Source: Exiguobacterium undae DSM 14481
Lineage (GTDB): Bacteria; Bacillota; Bacilli; Exiguobacteriales; Exiguobacteriaceae
Length of the DNA: 64,000 nt
Assembly: GCF_000620805.1 (NCBI RefSeq)
Contig: NZ_KK211187.1
Location: 238,894 to 302,893, forward strand
Reading direction: 5' to 3'
Both the position numbers and the translations under genes were made by a program. Positions 32,568-39,831 of the stretch are shown here, one piece after another (position 1 is the first letter of the stretch; the number at the start of each line of letters is the position of its first letter). A model generated the notes under the pieces. The model was not told where the DNA came from and ran no database searches. It saw only the letters and a list, made by a program, of their open reading frames with translations.

Positions 32568-33944
32568 ATGGATGTGTTACAACTAATTTCTTCATGGATC
32601 TGGGGGATTCCCAGCATGGTCTTGTTGGTCGGGACAGGACTGTACTTTACGATTCGTTTACGCGGCTTACAATTTCGGCGATTAAAACAAGCGTTTCGTC
32701 TGGCGTTGACGAAATCTGAGCATGGTAAAGGGGAAATCAGCAGTTTTCAAATGCTGATGACATCACTTGCTGCGACAATCGGAAACGGGAACATTGCGGG
32801 TATTGCCGTCGCTCTGACGATGGGTGGACCGGGTGCTGTCTTTTGGATGTGGGTCATCGGATTGATTGGAATGGCGACCAAATACGCCGAAAGTTTACTT
32901 GCGATTCTTTACCGCGAACGAAATGATCGTGGGGAAGTGGTCAGTGGACCGATGTATTACATTGAAAAAGGGCTTGGAAAAGGATTTAAACCGCTAGCGG
33001 TTGCCTTTGCGATTTTCGGTTTAATCGCGTCGTTTGGTGTCGGGAATACGGTTCAAGCTAACGCGATGTCGACAGTATTGAATCAGACGTTCCACGTTCC
33101 GTTGCTTGCATTCGGGATTCTCTTGGCGATTGCGGTCTACTTTTCAATCCGAGGCGGATTGGAACGGATCAGCTCGATCTCGACGATTTTTGTACCCTTG
33201 ATGAGTCTGCTCTACATCTGTGCTGCACTCTTGATTTTAGTCATTCAGGCGGATCAAGTGTTACCGGCACTTGGATTGATTGTGCAATATGCGTTTGAAC
33301 CGCTTGCGCCGGCGGGGGCGTTCACGGGTATTTCCATCATGGTCGCGATGCAAGTTGGGGTCGCACGCGGAATCTTCACGAACGAAGCAGGGCTTGGAAC
33401 GGCTGCCTTGATTGCAGGTTCGGCCAAAAGTGAACGTCCGGCGGAACAAGGGTTGATTTCGATGACCAGTACGTTCATCGTGACCATCATCGTCTGTACG
33501 ATGACAGCGCTCGTGTTGATGACGACCGGTTTTTGGGATCCGACGGGTGGGGAATTATCGGGTGTTGCCCACGATGCATCTCTGTCTGGCGCAGCATTGA
33601 CTTCAGCCGCCTTTACAAGTGTCCTTGGATCAAGCGGAGCCTGGATTGTTGCTTTTTCGGTGTTCTTCTTCGGCTATTCGACGATTATCGGATGGTACGT
33701 CTACGGAGAAAAATGTTTGGAGTATTTGAGTGGTGCGACACGTTTGAATGAAGCGTACCGGATCGTTTTTGCGGTTGCTGCATGTTACGGTGCGGTGGCG
33801 AATCTGGAGCCGCTTTGGCTGGTTGCGGATATCGCGAATGGGCTGATGATGATACCGAACTTAATCGGTATGTTGTTGCTGTCAAAAATCGTCATCGATC
33901 ATACGAAACAATATGAGGCGGGAACGATTCGACGGGTAGCATGA
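32568..33944 (+). CDS. alsT: Alanine/glycine:cation symporter (AGCS family)
   Basis: A 458-residue transporter with about 11 TM helices that brings in alanine or glycine with Na+ or H+. The family signature is ISSFQMLMTSLAATIGNGNI, followed by GAVFWMWVIGLIGMATKYAE and the VARGIFTNEAGLGTAALIAG stretch. It is divergent from adeR and next to ald, forming a compact import and breakdown unit for alanine. An AdeR-type repeat lies upstream. B. subtilis AlsT has been linked to glutamine/alanine transport, so the exact amino acid is not fixed. Confidence 0.92.
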   Translation: MDVLQLISSWIWGIPSMVLLVGTGLYFTIRLRGLQFRRLKQAFRLALTKSEHGKGEISSFQMLMTSLAATIGNGNIAGIAVALTMGGPGAVFWMWVIGLIGMATKYAESLLAILYRERNDRGEVVSGPMYYIEKGLGKGFKPLAVAFAIFGLIASFGVGNTVQANAMSTVLNQTFHVPLLAFGILLAIAVYFSIRGGLERISSISTIFVPLMSLLYICAALLILVIQADQVLPALGLIVQYAFEPLAPAGAFTGISIMVAMQVGVARGIFTNEAGLGTAALIAGSAKSERPAEQGLISMTSTFIVTIIVCTMTALVLMTTGFWDPTGGELSGVAHDASLSGAALTSAAFTSVLGSSGAWIVAFSVFFFGYSTIIGWYVYGEKCLEYLSGATRLNEAYRIVFAVAACYGAVANLEPLWLVADIANGLMMIPNLIGMLLLSKIVIDHTKQYEAGTIRRVA

Positions 33945-33955
33945 TGAAACGAGAA

Positions 33956-33996
33956 ACGAGGACGGCAGATTTAAAATCTGTCGTCCTCGTTTTTTT
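33956..33996 (+). terminator. Terminator after alsT
   Basis: ACGAGGACGGCAGATTT pairs with AAATCTGTCGTCCTCGT (one G-U) and is followed by T7. Confidence 0.88.
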
Positions 33997-34036
33997 GCAG
34001 ATGAAGTTTTGCGCAAGTCGCGTATAAGAAAATGAG

Positions 34037-34891
34037 TTACCGTTTCGCAGAACGTCTTCGACCATAGACGACCAGGGTCAATAAAAAGATGAGACTGAGA
34101 GCAATCAGCACAATCAAGGAAGCAACATTGAAATGAAGCACTTCTAGAAGCACACTCAATGCAACCGTCAAATAGAAGATGCCCAAATATTTTTTGACGA
34201 AGGCACTCTCAAAATGGGCCAACTGTTTGGCACCGATCGGCGCACCGAGCAAGGCGCCGATGATCAGCATGATACCGACGAGGAGGTCAACATCGGTACT
34301 CGCGACCGTGTAGTTGACGAGACCGGATAACACAATCAATAACGCAGAGGCGATACTGGTTCCGACGGCACGCTTGAGTTCATAACCGGCAATCCCGACC
34401 AGTAACGGCGTGATGATGAATCCACCGCTGACCCCGAGTAAAGACGAGATGAAACCGGCGAACAAGCCGATGAAAGCAAGGGCAAGATAGCGGTTTTTCC
34501 AACCTGTCTGAGGACCGGTCGTTGATTTGGGGCGCAAGAATTTATTGGCGAAGTACAATAACAGACCGATGTAGACGATCGAGATGACCAGATGCGCCCC
34601 GTTCACTTCCTCCAATCGAAGAACGATGGGAGTAGCAATGGTAGAACCGATGATGCCGACTAAACCGACAACCAGACTGTCACGCCAAACGACGTTTTTT
34701 AAACGGAGATGGGACAGCGTACCGGAGACCGTCGAGCCCAATGTCAGCATCAAACTCGTCGCGATGGCGACACTTGGTGCAAAACCGAGAATCAACAATA
34801 ACGGAGTCAGAATGATTCCGCCGCCGATTCCGAAAAAACCAGAGATGATGCCAATGAAAAATCCGAGAGGTAAAAAATAATAAAAGTCCAT
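34037..34891 (-). CDS. TSUP family (TauE/SafE) anion exporter
   Basis: A 284-residue membrane protein with eight or nine TM helices. The internally duplicated TauE/SafE motif is visible as ISGFFGIGGGIILTPLLLIL near residue 18 and FISSLLGVSGGFIITPLLVG near residue 150. TSUP proteins carry sulfite, sulfoacetate or other small anions. The substrate is unknown. It is a single gene convergent with alsT and behind the ActP-type operon in the same direction. Confidence 0.88.
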   Translation of the reverse strand: MDFYYFLPLGFFIGIISGFFGIGGGIILTPLLLILGFAPSVAIATSLMLTLGSTVSGTLSHLRLKNVVWRDSLVVGLVGIIGSTIATPIVLRLEEVNGAHLVISIVYIGLLLYFANKFLRPKSTTGPQTGWKNRYLALAFIGLFAGFISSLLGVSGGFIITPLLVGIAGYELKRAVGTSIASALLIVLSGLVNYTVASTDVDLLVGIMLIIGALLGAPIGAKQLAHFESAFVKKYLGIFYLTVALSVLLEVLHFNVASLIVLIALSLIFLLTLVVYGRRRSAKR

Positions 34892-34949
34892 CTATGCCAT
34901 TCCTTTCACGATCTATAATACGGTAAGTATGGCAATCTACCTGCAAAAT

Positions 34950-34990
34950 GTAAAAGGGAACGGCTCCTTCAAGGGGGTTGAAGGAGCCGT
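34950..34990 (-). terminator. Terminator of the DUF485-symporter operon
   Basis: ACGGCTCCTTCAA and TTGAAGGAGCCGT are perfect 13-bp arms; on the minus strand a TTCCCTTTTAC tail follows. Confidence 0.78.
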
Positions 34991-34998
34991 CGAGGGGA

Positions 34999-36555
34999 TT
35001 ATTCTTTGGATGCAGCGACTTCTGTCGCTGTATCGATGCCGGTATTGGCTTTGACGAGAATCCGTTCGAAGTTACCGGCAACCTCGTCGGATTTTGTAAC
35101 AAGCGTCCCGATGATCGCACCTAGAAAACCAAGTGGAATCGAGACGATTCCTGGATTCGCCAGCGGGAATAGAGCTTCCCCGACGAACAAGGCTGAACCG
35201 TCGACTGCCCAGATATTCGGACTGAGCACAACGAGAATCAGAGAAGAAAAAAGTCCAACCATCATTCCGGTGACGGCTCCGCCAGTACTGAAACGGCGCC
35301 AGAAAATCGTAAGCAGAATGACGGGTAAATTGGCACTTGCCGCAACAGCAAAGGCAAGCGACACCAAGAAGGCGACGTTCATGGATTGGGCAAACAGGGC
35401 CAAGACCATTGAAACGAGCGCGACGGCAATCGATGCCAGCCGAGCAGCCGTCATTTGTTCTTTTTCCGTCGCTTGTCCTTTACGTAAGATGTGACTGTAG
35501 AAGTCATGGGCAAAGGCGGAAGCGGCAGACAGGACCAGTCCGGCAACTACGGCGAGGATCGTCGCAAAGGCGACGGCAGCTACGAAGGCAAAGAGTAAGT
35601 CGCCGCCGAGTGCTTGAGCAAGCAGAGGGGCTGCCATGTTTCCGGCAGCGTTTGCGGCAATGATATCTTCCGAACCGACAAACGCGGCAGCTCCAAAACC
35701 AAGGAAAATCGTTAAGATATAAAACGCACCGATGATCCATGTTGCATACACAACGGATTTACGGGCAGTTGGTGCATCCTTGACGGTGAAAAAACGAATT
35801 AAGATATGCGGCAGTCCGGCTGTTCCGAGGACAAGCGCCAAGTTCAAGGAAATCGTATCAAGCGGCAGCTTAAACTTATTCCCTGGATTCAAGAACGAAT
35901 CGCCGAGTGGTGTCGCTTGTTTGACTTCGGAAAACATCTTCATGATTGAAAAATCAAACTTCGCAAATACCATAAAGGAGATGACGGCTGTTCCGGCCAT
36001 CAAGAGCACGGCCTTGATGATCTGTACCCACGACGTTGCGGTCATACCGCCAAAGACGACGTAGACCGTCATCAGGATACCGACGATGATGACACTCGTT
36101 GTGTACGGGATACCTAGCAACAGTTCAATCAAGGCACCGGCTCCGACGAGCTGGGCGATCATATAGAAAATCGAGATGACGATCGAGTTCATCGCGGCGA
36201 CACCCCGGACTTTGGAAGCGTTGAAACGGGCTGCGATCATATCCGCCATTGTATATTTCCCTAAATTTCGCAACGGTTCAGCGACGAGATAGAGTACTAC
36301 GAGATAAGCGACGAGGAAACCAATCGAATAAAAAAATCCATCAAAACCGGCTAGGGCAATCATACCGGCAATTCCTAAAAAGGAAGCAGCCGACATGTAA
36401 TCTCCGGCGATGGCCATTCCGTTTTGGGCTCCGGTCAGCCCGCCGTCCGCTGTATAAAAGTCATTGGCTGTTTTGGTCTTACGGGCAGCAAAATATGTAA
36501 TGACGAGTGTCAAACCGACAATCGCTGCAAACAGAGCGACAGCTGTATAATTCAT
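34999..36555 (-). CDS. Sodium:solute symporter, ActP (acetate/monocarboxylate) type
   Basis: A 518-residue SSS-family transporter with about 13 TM helices. It has GLTGAQNGMAIAGDYMSAAS (the ActP-type N-terminal substrate/Na+ loop), GAGALIELLLGIPY and TAGLPHILIRFFTVKDA. It pairs with DUF485 (overlap 4 bases), the pairing seen for E. coli yjcH-actP and B. subtilis ywcB-ywcA. Acetate, pyruvate or another short-chain acid is the likely cargo. The control region (cre plus a GntR-type operator) fits use of overflow carbon acids once glucose is gone. Confidence 0.9.
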   Translation of the reverse strand: MNYTAVALFAAIVGLTLVITYFAARKTKTANDFYTADGGLTGAQNGMAIAGDYMSAASFLGIAGMIALAGFDGFFYSIGFLVAYLVVLYLVAEPLRNLGKYTMADMIAARFNASKVRGVAAMNSIVISIFYMIAQLVGAGALIELLLGIPYTTSVIIVGILMTVYVVFGGMTATSWVQIIKAVLLMAGTAVISFMVFAKFDFSIMKMFSEVKQATPLGDSFLNPGNKFKLPLDTISLNLALVLGTAGLPHILIRFFTVKDAPTARKSVVYATWIIGAFYILTIFLGFGAAAFVGSEDIIAANAAGNMAAPLLAQALGGDLLFAFVAAVAFATILAVVAGLVLSAASAFAHDFYSHILRKGQATEKEQMTAARLASIAVALVSMVLALFAQSMNVAFLVSLAFAVAASANLPVILLTIFWRRFSTGGAVTGMMVGLFSSLILVVLSPNIWAVDGSALFVGEALFPLANPGIVSIPLGFLGAIIGTLVTKSDEVAGNFERILVKANTGIDTATEVAASKE

Positions 36556-36878
36556 CGGGACTCCTCCTTGATCTGTTCGACCAATCGGTCAAACGAACGG
36601 GCTTTTTTGTTATAGAGGGTACAGAACGTCCACGTCATGATGAATTGAAGGAAAGCAAATAGCCAAGCACCTGTGATATCTCCGATCAGCGGTTGATTTA
36701 AAAATGTAAAATAGCTCGTCATGACAGGGAGGGTAAAATAAAAGACAAGACAAAACAGAATCGCAGGGATGATAAAGCTGTTCTTTTCGTGCATCAGTTG
36801 TCGAAATGAAGCACTTTCGACAATCGTCTGTGCGGAGCGTGTCGTCTCCGTCTTCGTCGATTCCGATACTTGGTGCAT
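36552..36878 (-). CDS. DUF485 membrane protein (YjcH/YwcB-like)
   Basis: A 108-residue protein with two TM helices (about 37-58 and 72-92) and a soluble N-terminus; FRQLMHEKNSFIIPAILFCL is the DUF485 signature. It is nearly always placed just before an ActP-type symporter and probably assists its assembly or activity. Its stop overlaps the symporter start (ATGA). GGAGG precedes the ATG. Confidence 0.9.
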   Translation of the reverse strand: MHQVSESTKTETTRSAQTIVESASFRQLMHEKNSFIIPAILFCLVFYFTLPVMTSYFTFLNQPLIGDITGAWLFAFLQFIMTWTFCTLYNKKARSFDRLVEQIKEESR

Positions 36879-36897
36879 AGGGACGCCTCCTTTAAAA

Positions 36898-36913
36898 ATG
36901 AATTTAAATTCAT
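36898..36913. promoter_or_regulatory. 16-bp palindrome in the DUF485 leader
   Basis: ATGAATTTAAATTCAT is a perfect palindrome 19 bases before the DUF485 start. It overlaps the end of a minus-strand TATAAT (36913-36918), so it would cover a start point. It is a candidate operator or a 5'-end hairpin. Confidence 0.5.
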
Positions 36914-36969
36914 TATAGAGACAGTCTTGTTGGAAAATCTATCCTAATTTAATGAAGGGAAATCATGAA

Positions 36970-37013
36970 ATTATACTAATATTGGTCTTACCAATTTAAT
37001 GTAAGCGTTTCCA
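36970..37013 (-). promoter_or_regulatory. Promoter with GntR-type operator and cre site
   Basis: On the minus strand a TATAAT (36970-36975) is preceded by ATTGGTAAGACCAAT (36981-36995), a perfect inverted repeat with the TGGT-N3-ACCA core of PdhR/LutR-type GntR regulators. Next is a cre site at 37000-37013, TGTAAGCGTTTCCA on the plus strand, which fits the CcpA consensus TGWAARCGYTWNCW at every position. The -35 is weak. The downstream operon is DUF485-symporter. Confidence 0.72.
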
Positions 37014-37118
37014 ATGTTGAACAAAATGTGAACGATATTTAAGTATAGTAATGGTTGGAGAAAATGATTCAAAAGTCCTGTGTCTAAATGGACGCAAAAC
37101 CTGACCGTTCAATCACTT

Positions 37119-37163
37119 AAAAGCGACAGATCTCTTTAAGGATAAAAGAGGTCTGTCGCTTTG
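37119..37163 (-). terminator. Terminator of the TVP38-type gene
   Basis: AAAGCGACAGATCTCTTT and AAAAGAGGTCTGTCGCTTT form a long stem directly after the gene on the minus strand. Confidence 0.8.
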
Positions 37164-37173
37164 TGCGGATAAG

Positions 37174-37818
37174 TTATTTATTATTGTGTTCGATGTCTTG
37201 CTCAATCTCGCGGAGCACTTTCGAACGACGGGCAAGGGCACGCCGTTTAATGATTTCTTCCACTCCGCGGCTGACTCCCCAGATGGCGAGTAAAATCAGG
37301 AACAGGAAAACAAGTCGAATCGGTCGTTCTAAAAAAGTCGACCATTCTTTACCGATTAAGGAAAAGATGATGACGACAATCAATCGACCGGCTCCGGCCG
37401 CAATCAAGTACGTCCGAAGCGACAGCTGAATCATCGCCGAAATGGATGTAATGATGAATGCCGGCATGAACGGGAGTGAGAAGAAAAACCCGAGTGAAAT
37501 CGGACTCATATGCCGGACACGTTCAATCCATTGTTGTGCGCCTTTATGTTGTTCAAGCCACCGTGTGACGGGGCGGCGAAATAAATAACGAATACAAGCG
37601 AAAACGACAAGTGAACCAAGCATACTTCCGACCCACGAGACTAACACACCCATCCAAAAACCATATGTTGCTGCGTTAGCAGAAATGATCAAGACTAACG
37701 GAAGGAATGGAAACAAGGATTCAAGAAACGGGGCGATTAATCCAGTCGAAGCTCCGCCTGGAAGATCCTGAAGAAACGTAATCATCTGTTCAATCCACTG
37801 ACGGACGGTTTGGAGCAT
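37174..37818 (-). CDS. TVP38/TMEM64 (DedA-superfamily) membrane protein
   Basis: A 214-residue protein with five or six hydrophobic helices. It has the VTT/TVP38 signature: APFLESLFPFLPLVLIISAN and the re-entrant glycine region GVLVSWVGSMLGSLVVFACI, with SLPFMPAFIITSISAMIQL later. Relatives act in lipid scrambling or membrane homeostasis; the bacterial role is not settled. The C-terminal 30 residues are basic and charged. Single gene. Confidence 0.85.
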   Translation of the reverse strand: MLQTVRQWIEQMITFLQDLPGGASTGLIAPFLESLFPFLPLVLIISANAATYGFWMGVLVSWVGSMLGSLVVFACIRYLFRRPVTRWLEQHKGAQQWIERVRHMSPISLGFFFSLPFMPAFIITSISAMIQLSLRTYLIAAGAGRLIVVIIFSLIGKEWSTFLERPIRLVFLFLILLAIWGVSRGVEEIIKRRALARRSKVLREIEQDIEHNNK

Positions 37819-37918
37819 TCGAAATCCTCCTTACAAAATAAACTGCTATCTTCTATTTTAACTCTTTCGTCGTCAGAAAGGGAGAGACATTATGTAATCG
37901 TGATCCGTAACATAGCAA

Positions 37919-37947
37919 TTGTACAATTCAAACGAAGTTGGTATCAT
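37919..37947 (+). promoter_or_regulatory. Promoter of trhO
   Basis: TTGTAC (37919-37924), 17 bases, TATCAT (37942-37947). The predicted start near 37954 lies just before the leader structure. Confidence 0.65.
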
Positions 37948-37962
37948 ACTTAAATGGGTGCG

Positions 37963-38031
37963 TTTTGCAGGCGTTCCCAGCTAGCTAATAGCTATGACGC
38001 TTCGTTCGCCAACGTTCGTTTTACTGCAAAA
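37963..38031 (+). ncRNA. Structured 5' leader of trhO (candidate cis-regulatory RNA)
   Basis: By eye the leader folds into a three-way junction. The closing stem is TTTTGCAG (37963-37970) with CTGCAAAA (38024-38031). Hairpin one is GCGT/ACGC (37971-37974, 37997-38000) with inner AGCTA/TAGCT (37979-37983, 37989-37993). Hairpin two is CGTT-CGCC-AACG (38003-38014). It starts about 9 bases after the predicted start and ends 17 bases before the first ATG. I do not recognise it as a listed riboswitch class. Confidence 0.5.
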
Positions 38032-38048
38032 AACTGACATGGGGGCCA

Positions 38049-38975
38049 ATGAGGATTATGAAACCTTATCGCGTACTATTATTTTATAAGTATGTTCCAA
38101 TCGACAATGCGGAACAAGTAACAAAGGAGCATCTTGCCTATTGCAAAGAGCTCGGCATCAAAGGAAGAATCTTGATCGCACCGGAAGGAATCAACGGAAC
38201 GTTGTCCGGAACGGTCGAACAGACAGAACAGTACATGCAAGACTTGCTTGCGGACCCACGGTTTAGTGATATCGAGTTCAAAATCGATGAGGTCGACGAG
38301 CATGCCTTCAAAAAAATCTTTGTCCGTTACAAGAGTGAGCTCGTGACATGGCGTTTTGAAGATGAATTCAACGTGCCGGAAGAACATGCAGCCTATCTCG
38401 AACCGGCTGAGTGGAAAAACATGATGCAAAATGAAGATGTCGTCATCTTGGATGTCCGGAACAACTATGAATACGATCTCGGGCATTTTAAAAATGCCGT
38501 CAAAGTCGACGTGGACGCATCACGGGAATTTCCACAATGGCTCGATGAAAATGAGCACCTGTTTGAAGGGAAAAAAGTCCTGACGTATTGCACGGGCGGT
38601 GTCCGCTGTGAAAAATTCACGGCCTACTTCCGGAAACGTCAAAACAGTGATGACATCTTCCACCTTAAGGGCGGCGTCGTCATGTATGGAAAAGATGAAG
38701 CGACACGTGGAGAAGACTGGGAAGGCGAATTGTATGTGTTTGATGAACGTGTACAAGTACCTGTCAATGAAGTCAACCCGACCGTCGTCTCGACATGTTA
38801 CTACTGCGGGAAAGACGAGACACGTTATGTGAATTGTGCGAACCCGGAATGTAATCGTCAACACTTCTGTTGCGAGGACTGCGAACCGAAAGTGATGCGG
38901 TCTTGTTCAGATGAATGCCGTGAGCATCCGCGGAATCGTTATATCAAAGAACAGGCGGAAGCGCTCGTTAAATAA
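38049..38975 (+). CDS. trhO: tRNA uridine(34) hydroxylase TrhO (rhodanese domain)
   Basis: A 308-residue enzyme that hydroxylates U34 of certain tRNAs using O2, the first step to mo5U/cmo5U. The N-terminal RNA-binding acylphosphatase-like domain (ILIAPEGINGTLSGT), rhodanese domain (about 125-225) with catalytic Cys in LTYCTGGVRCEKF, and a C-terminal cysteine-rich region (CYYCGKDETRYVNC ... CCEDCEPKVMRSC) are present. Starts at 38049 (MRIM) and 38058 (MKPY) are both possible; neither has an ideal ribosome site, perhaps because the structured leader controls access. Confidence 0.92.
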   Translation: MRIMKPYRVLLFYKYVPIDNAEQVTKEHLAYCKELGIKGRILIAPEGINGTLSGTVEQTEQYMQDLLADPRFSDIEFKIDEVDEHAFKKIFVRYKSELVTWRFEDEFNVPEEHAAYLEPAEWKNMMQNEDVVILDVRNNYEYDLGHFKNAVKVDVDASREFPQWLDENEHLFEGKKVLTYCTGGVRCEKFTAYFRKRQNSDDIFHLKGGVVMYGKDEATRGEDWEGELYVFDERVQVPVNEVNPTVVSTCYYCGKDETRYVNCANPECNRQHFCCEDCEPKVMRSCSDECREHPRNRYIKEQAEALVK

Positions 38976-38989
38976 ACACAACCAATCAG

Positions 38990-39038
38990 AACAGGCTGAC
39001 GGCATCCTCACGGGGAATGCCGCCAGCCTGTTTTTTTT
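38990..39038. terminator. Bidirectional terminator trhO / esterase
   Basis: AACAGGCTG-CGGCAT and ATGCCG-CAGCCTGTT stem with T8; convergent genes. Confidence 0.85.
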
Positions 39039-39825
39039 ACGATGAAAACAAGAAGCGGAGAATATCCGGCATCCGTTTGGCCCATTCCGTTTCGTGGTGA
39101 ACGGCATTTGGAATGACAGTATAGGTCGCGCTGTCGACTTTTTTCTGTACCGCTTTGGCGAGCACATCATTCGTGTGTAAATAGTCATTTTCGGTCATCG
39201 GTCCACTGACTTCTTTGGTGCCGACATCCATGTAGCAACGATGCTGTTCCGATAGACGGGGGCTGCGTTCGATGAACTCCAGTAAGGAGGAGAAGTTGGC
39301 CCAGCCGGCGGTCGACAAGGCGGCGACACGTGTGATGATTTCAGGATAGGCGAATAATCCATAAAGTGAAATCACGCCGCCCATCGAACTCCCGATCATG
39401 GTCGTGTCGGTCGGGATCGTCGCGTAATGTGTGTCGATATGCGGTTTTAATTCGTGGACGATCCAGTCCATATACTGCTTGCCGTTTCCGCCAATCGTTG
39501 TCCGGTGGGAAGGATAGGCGGTGCGCATGAGCAGAGCTTCATCCGTCCAAGGGGCATATTCGTCATATCGATCCATCCCGTCGTCCGGGCTGTCGATGGC
39601 GACAATCATCGCATGCAACTTGACCGTATGCAACGCATGATGGACTTCCCAGCCTTTTCCGAAGGACGCGGTTTCGCCGCTGAACACATTTTGCCCGTCG
39701 TGCATGTAGATGACAGGGAGTGCTTCTTCGGCTGACAGTTCCGTCGGGCGGTAAATCCGGATGGTGCGAGGTGATTTCAGCATCGGGATGGTGTGTTCGA
39801 TTTCAATAATGGACAAAGTAGTCAC
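39037..39825 (-). CDS. Alpha/beta-hydrolase, putative esterase D family
   Basis: A 262-residue hydrolase of the Esterase (Fes/EstD-like) family. Motifs are VIYMHDGQNVFSG near residue 40 (oxyanion strand), the nucleophile elbow IGSSMGGVISLYG near 145, and a C-terminal His in AVHHETEWAKRMP. Such enzymes cleave ester-linked small molecules, siderophores or S-formylglutathione; the substrate is not clear here. It starts 6 bases after the diguanylate cyclase gene, so both are co-expressed. Confidence 0.85.
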   Translation of the reverse strand: MTTLSIIEIEHTIPMLKSPRTIRIYRPTELSAEEALPVIYMHDGQNVFSGETASFGKGWEVHHALHTVKLHAMIVAIDSPDDGMDRYDEYAPWTDEALLMRTAYPSHRTTIGGNGKQYMDWIVHELKPHIDTHYATIPTDTTMIGSSMGGVISLYGLFAYPEIITRVAALSTAGWANFSSLLEFIERSPRLSEQHRCYMDVGTKEVSGPMTENDYLHTNDVLAKAVQKKVDSATYTVIPNAVHHETEWAKRMPDILRFLFSS

Positions 39826-39831
39826 GACCTT

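Noticed and set aside
37963-38048. preQ1 riboswitch before trhO (AAAAAACTGA near the end)
   Set aside because: The conserved preQ1-I hairpin and loop sequence are missing, and the structure is larger; kept only as an unassigned leader.
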